Positions 23,925 through 35,344 of a DNA stretch of 64,000 nucleotides are shown piece after piece. The notes beneath the pieces are model-generated. The model was not told where the DNA came from. It made no database searches and worked only from the letters and a program-made list of their open reading frames with translations. Made by a program: the position numbers and the translations under genes. Origin of the DNA: Adineta steineri (Eukaryota; Rotifera; Eurotatoria; Adinetida; Adinetidae); assembly GCA_905250115.1 (NCBI GenBank), contig CAJNOI010000221.1:67495-131494 (forward strand), in the 5' to 3' direction. Every line of letters starts with the position of its first letter. Position 1 is the first letter of the stretch.

Positions 23925-23948
23925 CACACTCACACCCACACCCTCACG
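23925..23948. repeat. Telomere-type half site
   Basis: CACACTCACACCCACACCCT followed by CAC, without an obvious partner arm. It abuts repeat family 1 copy B. Confidence 0.6.
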
Positions 23949-24107
23949 ATGGATAGTACCTATAGAAGAATATAACTATTACACTTATTCGATTTATTGA
24001 AAAAAATCATCAACTATGTAAAGGTATGTTGGATATGGTTATATTTAAATGTGTCAAAATAAAAAATACGAACGAGACAACACGTGAGAGTAAAATCAAA
24101 ACATAGA
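23948..24107. repeat. Dispersed repeat family 1, copy B
   Basis: Partner of 11831-11986, in the same orientation. The telomere-type site lies at its 5' side here but at the 3' side in copy A. Confidence 0.7.
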
Positions 24108-24268
24108 GAAGAACGCACAAAAGTGAACGGTGACATGAACTGATTTCAATAATTCAAAACATATCACACTTTCTTCGTCGTTTTTTCAAAATTTGCTACA
24201 TCAAAAGACTGTTCATTTTTACAAAGTAGAACAAATACATCTTTATGAAATCAAATTGTTAAATTAGA

Positions 24269-25279
24269 TCAAGCCAATCTATTCGTTGGAATAGCTCTCG
24301 CTATAGTTGCAACAGTAGCTGTATGCGGTTGTTGTCGTGGAAGTATATCAACTATTTTCTTTGTAAGGTTTTTACGCAAATCTGGAAACTGACATAACGA
24401 TGCGAATGGAAAGAGAAAAAAAACGAAGTAGCCAAGAAACAAGAAATAAAGTTGGGGTTGGGCACCATATTCCGGTGGTAGGCCAAAGAAATGTACCAAA
24501 AGTAATGTTATTAATGGGAGATTTAAACACATATTAAGGCCTGAAATCAAGCATAATTGAATAATCATTCGCCGTTGTTTACGCCATTGATTAGACTGAC
24601 GAAGTCGTCGTTTTTGCCATTGAACACGTAAAATAAGACCGATATTTACAATGCTCTCTAAGATAGTTGGTGTGGTATTATTAACAAAACCGTCCCATAT
24701 AGCCAGAACACCATATGATTGGTAACATGGTGCAGCACCACACGCTGGCAACGTATAGATATAATCATTTTCACAAGGTGGAAATAAAATAGAAATGATA
24801 TAGAACACAACGATATACGCCACTATACTAATCGAAGGTAAATAATGAAAAAGAAATCGTCCTCTTCGATTTGAAACCAATCGATCGTGAAATATCAAAA
24901 TGTATCGTTCGATGGCTAACCAAGCGATCAGAATAGTGCATCCACTATAACAACCATAATCAGTGAGCCACCATAACAGACACATAAACGGTTTCGATGG
25001 TTGAATAGAACCATAATGATAGAATACAAGATAAAAATTAATATCTATCAACTGAATAGGTAAAGCCATGATTAATACAAGAAGAATAGCATGATTATGC
25101 AATGCATATCGTTGAGCTCGATTATAAATTATATGAATAAGTATACAAAAACTACAAATTATTGATGAGATGTTGAACAAAAGCATAATCCAAAAACGAA
25201 TTGAACGTGGAATAGATACTTCTTCGAAATCAATGAACAAATCATCATTATTGTCTGAACTGTTGTCGGACGAAGACAT
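24269..25279 (-). CDS. Rhodopsin-like 7TM G-protein coupled receptor, orphan
   Basis: 336 aa, single exon from ATG 25277-25279. The N-terminus is acidic and Ser/Asn/Asp-rich (~25 aa) with no signal peptide. Seven hydrophobic segments follow, with 'AIERYILIF' (ERY form of DRY) after TM3, Cys before TM3 ('FMCLLWW') and Cys in the second loop ('LPACGAAPC'). The third cytoplasmic loop is very basic ('QKRRLRQSNQWRKQRR'), typical of G-protein contact. The C-tail is short. No NPxxY is seen; the TM7 region has 'FPFASLCQFPDLR'. It belongs to the same broad class as 1615-2580 but is not a close paralogue. Ligand unknown. Confidence 0.85.
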   Translation of the reverse strand: MSSSDNSSDNNDDLFIDFEEVSIPRSIRFWIMLLFNISSIICSFCILIHIIYNRAQRYALHNHAILLVLIMALPIQLIDINFYLVFYHYGSIQPSKPFMCLLWWLTDYGCYSGCTILIAWLAIERYILIFHDRLVSNRRGRFLFHYLPSISIVAYIVVFYIISILFPPCENDYIYTLPACGAAPCYQSYGVLAIWDGFVNNTTPTILESIVNIGLILRVQWQKRRLRQSNQWRKQRRMIIQLCLISGLNMCLNLPLITLLLVHFFGLPPEYGAQPQLYFLFLGYFVFFLFPFASLCQFPDLRKNLTKKIVDILPRQQPHTATVATIARAIPTNRLA

Positions 25280-27038
25280 TATTCACTGTATAAACCAAAA
25301 GAAAGCAAGGACGACAATGAAAAACAACGCAAGCTTTGTTAATCAGTTAACTATTCAAACTGAATTTTTCACTTAGCAAAAGTTATATATATATATATAC
25401 TTATCAATTCATATTATTTTTCATGAAAACCTGACTTTTTTCACTTAAAATTTAAATAGACTACTTAGCAAAAAAACTTTTTTTACTTAGAAAGCATGTA
25501 ATTTTTTTATGTTGCATTTATATATTTCTACTTAGCACTTAAATAGATGCCGACTGCAATGTAGATCAAATAAATAGAACAAGTCTATTATAAGAATGAG
25601 AAAAAGAAAAGTGCTATAAAATCATGCTTTTCATTTTCTTTCCACAGGAATGGGCGCGTGTTAGCTTCAGTCATTAAATGTCTGCGATAACGAACAATGA
25701 TCAATTGCTTCCTTATCCTTCTTGAATATTTATAAACTACATTTTTCTCACTCTTAATGAAGCCTTTGTAGACATTAGTTTGTAATGCCAAATATATAAA
25801 TCTCTCAAGTATTCCACATGTCAGGAATGTTTATTATTATGAATGTTGTTCATAATCAACAAGACATCAATTATTATTATACGTGTTTTTTCAATACTTT
25901 TTGGTCAAATTCAAGGGTATCTACTATCACTAGGTGGGTGTGGAGTAGAGCTTGTCACAGAAATTAGGACCATCTGGAGAGGATGTGAATGAATAAAGCT
26001 ATCATAATCTATAAATTTGGCTTTGTGTACAGTACTTATTAGCCATCGGCATATTTCTTTTAGAGATTGAATTATCTAGAAAAATAAGAGATAAAAAATA
26101 AGTCGGCTAAAAATAACTATACATTTTGTTTTTATTATTCATTGAAAAAAAAAGCATTCTATGAATGTGTTCTTATAATTCAAATACATTCACATGTTTT
26201 TAAAATATATATGTATTTTCTTCTGTGAAATATGATCTAACAGGAGTATTGAAGTGTTTAGGATTGATGGTGTGGGTGTCGGTGAATGCCATCTGCGATA
26301 CATCCACCCGCACCCACACACTCGTAACTATTGCTGGCAAGTTGATTGATAGAATTATAATATTTTAATAGAGAGAACAAACTAAACTAGTTTTAAACAT
26401 TTTATCGATTACTTACATCGAGAGTGTGGGCATTATTATGAATGAGGAACGCAATGATACACACAGGTCCTAGATTAACACTGAATATTGTAGTCACTCT
26501 CGGATAATATTGTCTCTTCAGTATGGATAGAAAAACAAAGTAATTTGGTTTTAATTTGAAATAGAACACTATCAAGAATATAAGTGAAGATATGATGATA
26601 AGCAAACAATAACTTTTTTTTTATTAGCAGATAACTGATGACTTACTGGGTCCTAACAGTTTATAAGTTTAAAAAAAGAGTATGATACAAGAAAGTAGAA
26701 AAGGAAATGATGGAGGATAAGATAGACAGAACATACAAAGAAAACGGATTAGATCATAACGTACATGTTATAAATATATACAGACAGTTTGGTAAAGTCA
26801 ACTTTGTGAATAAGAAATCTACCATTTAAGTATGCCAATGAAAAGAAAATTAGACAAAATTGCAAAGTTAATTAATATTCTTGGACAAAGAAGCACAAGA
26901 AGCAAAGAAAAATTTAAAAAAAACAAAGAATAACTCACACTTATAAACATTTATCTATTTTTAAAATATTAAGTTCTAGCTTGCATTCTCAAGTTAAGAA
27001 CACTTTCGAAAAGTAATCATGATGAATAAGGAAATTTA
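25280..27038. other. Intergenic region
   Basis: 1.76 kb with (TA)n near 25387-25402, a half site GGTGGGTGTGGAG at 25932-25944 and a palindrome at 26267-26325. A hydrophobic frame at 26402-26605 lacks an ATG and is not called. Confidence 0.45.
26267..26325. repeat. Telomere-type palindrome
   Basis: GATGGTGTGGGTGTCGGTGA on the left and CATCCACCCGCACCCACACA on the right, with a 15-nt spacer. Confidence 0.7.
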
Positions 27039-30000
27039 TTACGAATAGATCGATCGTTTCCATTTCTGAAGCGAGTCTTTAAATGTTTTCATGTATAATT
27101 TTGAAGGAAAAACAAAAACAACAAAGATAAGCATTGATGGAGTAAATGAAATAAAATAACCAGAAAGATATAACCATGGATTATTGGAAACATCGACACA
27201 TCCAGATATTAATGAAATAATTAATCGAGGCATTGAAAGTATAAGTAAAATCAGAGGACTAATTATTAATTGTTTATGTTCAATTATTTGTTCAAGTATA
27301 TGCCTTATATAAGTTTGTTTAGTTCGAGTTATCGATCTCTGTCTTGCAGTACCAAAAACAATATAAAAAGCTGAAATAAGATTAGCAATAAATGGAGTAA
27401 CAAGATGAAAAAATAGAATAGCTGTATTATAATCTTGCACAGAGCGAGAATAATTAATCACACATAAAATATGATATTCCATTTCATATTTATCTGTATC
27501 ATTTATATTATTATTTATTTCATCTTGATTTGTTTCATTTGTCGAATAATCATATTGTTGTGATGTATATTTTTCAGTTGTATATTCTAATAAATGACGA
27601 TGTATGGGTTCATGAATAAGTGTAATCATAACGAATAATGGTAATATTATACTTATCCGACGAGCGATACGTTTACTTTTATTTTTATTAAATCTAACTC
27701 CTTGAGATACATTAACAGCTCGTTCAACAGCTACGCAAGCATTTAACCAAGTATCTGCATATACAAAAACTTTAAGAAGCGATTCAATAGATATACAACC
27801 AATTTGAAGAATTGATTTATTAACAGATAAATTTATTTGTGTTAAAATAACAAACCAAAATTTAATTGTTAGCATTGATATTGTCAGAAGAGAAGTTATT
27901 GATGATGATAAAAGATAAATTCCACAACCAACTTTTCGTAATTCTAAATTTTGAAAAGTTATTAAAGAAAGAATACTATTTATTAAACCTCCAACAAATA
28001 TAATTATCGTAAGAGCAATGCTGATTTTTATTAAAAATGATTGATTATTTATTGTTGTATTACGTCGTATTTCATTACGTAAAATATCATCTAAAGTTAA
28101 ACCAATACCTTTTGTATAAGAATTACACCGATCTCCAACAATACACTCATCACGATTATTAACTAAAATCAAATTATTTCTTTAAACTTTGTTGATAATA
28201 TAAATGTTTACTTACTAGTACGATTGAGAGTGATATTATTTGATCCATAGATAATTAATGAGAATGGTCCTTGAACATTTGAATGAAATGTTGTTATAAC
28301 TAATATATATGTTATATTAGAATGAAGATAAGCGGTAAATTGAAATTCATATCCACCACAACTATAATTACTTCGTGTAACTAAATTATCAGTTGGATTA
28401 AATGGATTAAAATTATTTTCATAAATATAACCATATATAATAATACTACTATTACTATCAAATCTATAGATACTTGAATTTTCTACATTGATTTCTATTG
28501 TTTCATAATAATATTGTGTTCGACCACAAACTCGAGAATATGTTTGAGTATCTTTTGTTAATATTGATGTATAAATTGTTTGAATATCTATATAACAACA
28601 TATTTATTTATTGATATATTGAGGGTGTGGGTGGGTGTGGGTGTATAAGTTATTCTTCGCTCATACTACACGTGAACATCCACACCGTCACCCGATTTCG
28701 TGACAATATTTTACATATTGTGGAGCATTTCGTTTCGATTTCCGTGTATATTTTAAAATTGTGATTTCCTGACTAATATGTTTCACGGACTCCCGGTAAA
28801 AAAAGTCAATTCGGAACACCTGGACAAATCACCAGGTGTTCGGGACACCTAGTACCTTATGTCTTTGTTCCGAATTATTGTTAAAATGTAAATACATACC
28901 AATGGGATTGAAATTGATCTTCTTTGGACCAGATGCAGAGATGAGAAATTCTCCTGTTATATTTGGAAAATATGTTGTTACTACTAATACATATGTTGAA
29001 TTGGCATAAAGATCGAAAACAATTTGAAATTGACTATTATCACAATTTTCATCATTTCGAGTGATACTATTTTCAAGAGGTTTTAATGGATTAAAACGAT
29101 CTTTATAGAGATATCCAAATGTGTTTATATTACTATGACTTGTAATAGTATATGAACCAGATATCATCACATTCATTTCTATATCTTCATAATAATAATT
29201 TGCTAATTGACATTTTTCTCGGCCATATTCTCGACTAGTTGTAATTAATGCTGATGAGTATTCATTTTGAAAAACTTGTGGAAGATTATCTTAACACAAT
29301 AGAATATATCAATGATTTATTATAAATAGATCAAAACAAAAAACATATGATAACTAAGAATTTTAAGATCTTTTTACGACAAAATATATTTCAAAACAAA
29401 TTATGAAAATTAACTAGAAAAAATTTGTCTGTTATCTGTCGATTATTGTTGATCTTGAAGTAAATAAGAAGAATAGAAGTTAGCTCATATAGCTATATCA
29501 ATATTTCTGACTATTGTAATCATATTCTCGATTTAATTACTAGCTCGTTCTAGTAGTTTTTAAGAAAAATAGTCAAAGTATCTCGAAAATAGTCGAAAAT
29601 AATTCAATCCGTTCGAATATGATAAAAGTCTTATTTCATCTTTTTATTGAAAAAATATTCGTAGGTGGCGAAAAAATTACAAGTAATGATTGTAAATAGA
29701 CACATGTTTTGACATACACTCATTAACGAGTTTCATACATAACATCTATGAGTTGAAAATATGGAAATAGTATATCGATTCAATCTGAAAGTTCTAGTGG
29801 AAACTTGAATCTAGTATATAAGCTAGTTTTTCTTTTTCAATATAACTTTCGATCCGGCTAGAGAGTCATGTAATCTTTGTGCATTCTCTCTAGGATGAAG
29901 ATGTGAACTAGTTACTAATGCTGATTTCTTATCGAGTCTATGGCAATGTTTGATGTCTACAGGCGTGGTGAAAATGTGTCCAAATTTCTATCTCAAAATT

Positions 30001-33000
30001 AGATCGTGCTTGACAAAACCTGACAAACTCACTGATCGGGTTTAGAGTGATATTGTTTGGTCCAAAGACAAGCAATGAATAGTTTCCAGTTACATTTGGA
30101 TGATATGTTGTTACAAGAAATACATATGTAGTATTTGTATGAAGTTGAATTGAAATTTTAAATTGACCGTTACAACCGTTGGTATTATCTTCTAATAATA
30201 AGTTTTTTCTATGTCGAAATACATTAAAATCGTTTTCATACATAAATCCATATGTATTCATAGTACTATTACTAGTAAAAATATAATAACCACTTTCAAT
30301 AACATTGATTTTTACAGCTTCATAGTAATAATTAAACATTTGACAACCACTACGTGTAAAGACCTGATCATTCATAGGCAGTTGGGATGAATAGATTTTT
30401 TGTATACTCCATGATACATCTATTCAATATAATAAATTAAGTCAATATTCACATAATCATTAGATAAATAAAAATGATTATCAATGAATTCCTACTTTTG
30501 AAATTATGCTTTAAAATACTATTTCTCAAAAATAAAAATCATTTAATATGATAGAGAAACTTTTACCAAGTAACAAAATGAATCTTTGTAGAAGTTCTTT
30601 TGAGAAGAACTAATTAATTCATTAATGATTAATCACAAATAAATTCGAAGTACTTACTAATACGATTGAAAATGACATGATTTGGTCCAGTTGCAATGAC
30701 TGAAAAGTTTCCTGTTATATTTGGATTTAGTGTTGTTACAACCAATATATATTTAGTGTTGATCAGTAGAGATGTTTCAAGTTTAAATTGATTATTAGCA
30801 TAGAATGGACCAATGTGCGAGAATGAATTCTCAGTTGGAATAATTGGCTTGAAATAGTCTTCAGAGATATAACCATAGATATCTATTCCACTTTTACTAA
30901 CAAGATTATAACAACCGCTTTCATTTACTTCTACTTGTATGGTTTCATAATAATAATTCAATTTTCCACAATCAGTTGGGGCAAATATTTGACTATTTTC
31001 AGTTAATGTTGATGAATATGTTGATTGAATACTGGGTGAACTATCTATTTAATGAACATAAACAGAAGAAATTTAAAATTCGACAAGACAAGTTAAATTT
31101 CTTGTGTAGGATAATTTAATTTTTAAAATATTTATTTTCAAATAAATGAAATTCTTCATGGTAGTTAAACAAAGCTTTAAGCTCAATTAGAGAATGAAGA
31201 TAAACATGCTTTAGAATCATTAAATAATATAGATCTTGAAAGAGAGAAATTCAAATCTATTGTATTAATAGTTTTCTGAAACAGACGCAAGGAAAAACAA
31301 ACTGATTTCCATACTAGAAAATAAGTAGAAATCAAAAAGAAATCAACAGAAATCAAAAGGATGCGAGTGTGGGTGGGTGCCAGATGAATATAGTATCTAC
31401 ACCGACACGGACACCCACCCAACCACACCCACACACACCCTCAACTAATTTCCATACTAGAAATCATAGAAAATCACGAAAATGAAATTAGAAATCAAGA
31501 AATCGGTTTACTCCCCTTTGAGCAAACGTCACAAAGTTGGGAATATTTTAAATAAATATGAAGACACAAAAAATGAAATTTCTCTATGAGAGCGTCGCGA
31601 TGATTTATATTATTTTAAGTGTTAAGAATTTGTCATTTTATATAAAATATTTAATATAACAACTCTTTTTCCAACAAGAGATTGATATACTTATAATAGG
31701 TATTTTAGTTAAATTGATGAATTGTTTTGAAAAAAGATTTTTCTATAGATAAACTTACTAGAATTATTTGTTATTAAAAGAAATTTTTGTATTCGATTGT
31801 TGTCTTGATCAGTAACAAAAATATTACCAAACTTATCGAAAACAGCTGCATATGGATAGTCCAAATGAGTTGATGTTGAGCCAGGTTTACTTGTACATCC
31901 AGCTATGCAGTAAAATCCAGTTGATCGGGATCCAATAATCCGATGATTTGCATTATCTACAATGTATATATAATTATCTGAATCTAAGAATACACCGGTT
32001 GGACGTAATAGATTGAAACTTGATGTACTGATACTCTCTGTTATTGTTATTCCATTTAATTGTCCAGATTTAAATAATTGAATTCTATCGTTGAAACAAT
32101 CTGCAACATATAAATCAAAGCTGATAGTAACAAAGATTCCACGAGGTCGATTTAACATATTATTAGCAGATCCTTGACTACCATTACCCGCAACTACCAA
32201 TATTATGTTTGAGTCATTATCAAGTGATTGTTTTATAACTTTATGACTCTCTCCCAACGAACAATAAATATTATTTTTAATATCAACAAACATTCCAGGA
32301 CAAGAATCAAATGTATTCATCGCAATAGTACCTCTTGTTTCATTCAGAGTCCATTTTTCTACGTTTTTATTAGGTTCACTGCCGACATAGATATTTTCAT
32401 CAATTGTAACAAAAAGACCCCAAGGTTCAAATGAATCATCTAATTTAATTGTTTTTGGAACGAGATCTTCCACATTCCAAATTTCAATTTCTCCATTGTA
32501 TTCATCAGTTACATAGATAGTATTGTTTCTATCAATAAAAATATCTAATGGACCGCTTCCAACTGTTGTTTCATTTGCAAATGTAATTCCGTAAGGATCC
32601 CATTGTGGACAAGACGGTAATTTTGGTTGATTATAAGATATTTCTATTATATTTAAAATAAATTATTAAAACATTTCATCTTAGAAAAAACAATCTAATT
32701 TATTCAGTTTACATATAAATTAACTCTCATTTAAATATAGAAATTATTATATACTAATATCAGTGGCGGCGCGAAGGGCTAAAAGCAGGAGGGGGGGGGG
32801 GGTAGTCACAAAACCAGAGAAAGAAAAAAAAAGATTTTTCAGTTTAAGCTTTGTTGGATTTTAGAAAAATTTTCTAGAATTTTCCGTCTTAACTATCCAA
32901 AAACCTCAACTAATGACCAAAAAAAAGGGTTTTGGTTTAGGTTTTAGAGGATTCTACAGACCTACCCCAGTTTTCTAATCCAAAATGGCAAAATAGGAGA

Positions 33001-33516
33001 AAATTCAGTCTTTTTTCTAAAAGCAGAGGGTACCCCCCTCCCGCTCGCGCCGCCGCTGACTAATATCTCTTTTAATTTGATCTGATAAAAAAATAAAATT
33101 TGAATATTTTTCTCATAATCATTTGTGCTCTGGCTTAAATACAAGAAAATATCAATAAAACTTTTTTGTTTTGTTGACATTCTAAGGAGAAAATACGGAA
33201 AATGTTCTATAGTGTATTAATATAGAAATAGTCGTCTCAGAATTCTCTTTGTCAGATTAAATTCCAGTAGAAATAAATTATCTTTTTTCTCTTTCTTTCC
33301 CAACACAATATGATAAGAATCATTTGAGAGATATTTATTTCTAATAGAAACTATTGATTTGATTTTGATTGTTTGATATGTATATTTATTATCGAAAGAG
33401 AATTATGTTTTAATATCAGTGAACATAAATCATTAAAACTTACCTGCAGCATTTGTTATTTCATGAAGAATGATTAGAATGTAGAACCATATCTTCAACA
33501 TGCTATCAACTGTCAT
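27039..33516 (-). CDS. NHL beta-propeller + four tandem modules + 7TM receptor
   Basis: Seven exons: 33444..33516, 31759..32643, 30658..31044, 30033..30419, 28900..29289, 28216..28587 and 27039..28162. Every intron is phase 1 and the product is 1205 aa. Exon 1 gives a signal peptide. Exon 2 encodes an NHL-repeat propeller (~25-319; 'PRGIFVTISFDLYVADCFNDRIQ'-type blades). Exons 3-6 each encode one ~125-129-aa module with 'YYYE.I', 'YGYIYE', 'NTTYVLVVTT..PN.TG' and 'GPNNITLN', probably a beta-sandwich. Exon 7 has a linker and seven hydrophobic helices (~875-1195) with 'VAVERAVNVS' in the DRY position. This looks like a cell-surface receptor with a large adhesive ectodomain. Intron 1 holds a hAT-like insertion; introns 2 and 5 hold telomere-type palindromes. 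The plus-strand NHL gene at 35345 is a divergent relative. Confidence 0.8.
28620..28694. repeat. Telomere-type palindrome in receptor intron 5
   Basis: GAGGGTGTGGGTGGGTGTGG followed by GTGT on the left; CATCCACACCGTCACCCG on the right. Confidence 0.7.
28808..28876. repeat. Nested inverted repeats (hairpin-prone) in receptor intron 5
   Basis: GAACACCTGG (28814-28823) pairs with CCAGGTGTTC (28832-28841) across 8 nt. An outer pair, AATTCGGAAC (28808-28817) and GTTCCGAATT (28867-28876), overlaps it. The hairpin ends 24 bp before the exon that begins at 28900. Confidence 0.7.
31305..31463. repeat. Direct repeats flanking an intronic telomere-type palindrome
   Basis: ATTTCCATACTAGAAA occurs exactly at 31305-31320 and 31448-31463, with further similar bases on the 5' side (AACTG/AACTA). 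The palindrome at 31360-31445 lies between them. Confidence 0.7.
31360..31445. repeat. Telomere-type palindrome in receptor intron 2
   Basis: GGATGCGAGTGTGGGTGGGT on the left; a long right arm of CACCC/ACACCC units ends ACACACCCTCAA. It is the longest CACCC array in the window. Confidence 0.7.
32753..33066. mobile_element. 298-bp hAT-like MITE inside receptor intron 1
   Basis: The element 32761-33058 is bounded by 14-bp terminal inverted repeats (CAGTGGCGGCGCGA; the other end reads CAGCGGCGGCGCGA in reverse complement). A perfect 8-bp target-site duplication ACTAATAT flanks it (32753-32760, 33059-33066). An 8-bp duplication and CAG-starting ends are hallmarks of the hAT superfamily. There is no coding capacity. 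It contains a run of about 14 G, and its GC-rich ends contrast with the AT-rich intron. Confidence 0.9.
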
Positions 33517-35344
33517 TTTTGAAAAATATTCTTCCTATGATATTATATTATTCGGTATGATTATTAAATGAAGACAGAGAGAAATAAAAATATATTTTAT
33601 TTTATTTTTCTTTCTTTTATACGTAAATACGATTGGATGAACGAGTAATGTTAACATATTTGATCAAAACCTTTTTAACTAGCAGAAGTATTTCTGGTGA
33701 AGGAACCCAGACTTGACGTGACAATTAGAACAAATATAAGAATCATATCTACATGTTTTCTTCTAATATAATAGTACGCATGATAAGTAAATGTATCTAA
33801 ATCGTGATAGAAAGAACCTCCTCATATTTCATACGAGACAATTTCAGATATAATCAGGATGTATGTGTGGAAGAAACGTTTTTGTGATATTCATATCCAC
33901 ACACCCTGATGAATACTTTTGTTAGTAATATTTTATAACTATTGTCAGTTTTTGGATTATATGTCATACACGATCTTCTATTCCAGTTAATATATCGAAG
34001 GATGTGAGCGAGGATGAATCTTGATGTTTAGCTGAAATAGTAGTCATATTTGCAACTTTGCTCACATTCATTCTTTATTTTACTAAATCTTCTGATTTTA
34101 TATCAATTATTTCAAAAAAAAGGATGCTATTAACATAATTCAAAGTAAAAATAATCTTTGCGTTGAATCTAAAATTCAGTTTGAGTTCATTATGAAACAA
34201 TCGATTGTAATAGTTTTTCTCTTATAAATGAATTCTTTATTGTTTGTATGTTAATTATAAAACATCTTAATCATCATAGCAGAATATATTTGAAAATATA
34301 AAAATACTGTCAACATATTGTGCAATAACTATATTATTTTGATTGTTTTTTTCTTTTAACAATTAAATCATATAATACGTCATATATTTGTCTTTTCTTT
34401 AATGATTGATTCACACGATTCTGTGTTTTCTTAGTATTCATCTAATATTTCAATGTTCATTAAATATGTAATTATATCGTAATGAATAATAAAAAAACAA
34501 ATAATTAAATATCAAGTTTTTTCTATCTGTTTTTTTTTGTTTTGTAAAAATATACTTGAAAATAATTACAAAATTTTTCCAGAAATTCAATTTTAATTTA
34601 GTCATGCATAATATATTTGTTAGCGCCCAATGTTGGATTCAGAGAAAAATAAACTATCAAATCGATGACACATTCATAAATTTAAAGACTGATATAAGAC
34701 TAAATTTTGTGAAAAACTGCTCCTGACTCTTTAACTTTCTCATTGCTGATTTTCGGACCAGTTGATCTTGAGATTAATCCAAGTTTTTAGTAAAATGTTT
34801 TTAGTCAATCGTAATCTTAGTTTGAACGATAATAGAGATATCTATTTAAAATGAATTCTTCTGCTTTTGCGATATCAGAAATAAAAAAATGGAAGTAACT
34901 ATTTTGAATATATTCATTTGTTGATATAATTTAAAACATTTTAAAGTCAGGATTTTTACTCTTTAACCAAATGTAAGACTATTTTACAGTACTTTTTTTG
35001 AAATTATTTACTAAACTATTTTTTCTACTTCACTGATTACATAAGATATACATCTTAAGTTTTATCACATGTTCATAATACTTATGAAAATTAAATGAAT
35101 AAATAAATCATCTTTTTTCCATTTGTTTTTGAGTAGTCTCTGAAAAAAAACTAGTTTTATTCCTATCTGAGAGAATGTAATTGTATCTACTATATAAAGA
35201 CACCGTCGAAAGCAGTTGCAATACAAACAAATAGTTTTTTATACTTGCGTTGCATACTTTAAATAGTATTTGTAAGTTGACTTATAATTTAGTCTTTAAC
35301 TATTTTTTTTCTATTCCTTTAGTAAAACAATCACAGTTACTTTT
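33517..35344. other. Shared upstream region of the two divergent NHL genes
   Basis: 1.83 kb between the start codons at 33516 (-) and 35345 (+). Very AT-rich, with no gene seen. It contains a palindrome at 33853-33910 and a weak one at about 33998-34075. Promoters for both genes should lie here. Confidence 0.55.
33853..33910. repeat. Telomere-type palindrome
   Basis: ATCAGGATGTATGTGTGGA on the left and TCCACACACCCTGAT on the right, with a 24-nt spacer. Confidence 0.65.

Larger units (their letters stand above)
22444..24268. other. Intergenic region with two dispersed repeats and palindromes
   Basis: 1.8 kb upstream of Dicer and downstream of a GPCR. It holds a palindrome (22977-23025), repeat family 2 copy A, a CACCC-type half palindrome and repeat family 1 copy B. 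No gene seen; the small frame 22571-22807 has no protein features. Confidence 0.5.

Noticed and set aside
26402-26605. Hydrophobic minus-strand exon ending at a GTAAGT donor
   Set aside because: No ATG, no acceptor in phase and no following exon; AT-rich DNA readily gives hydrophobic frames.
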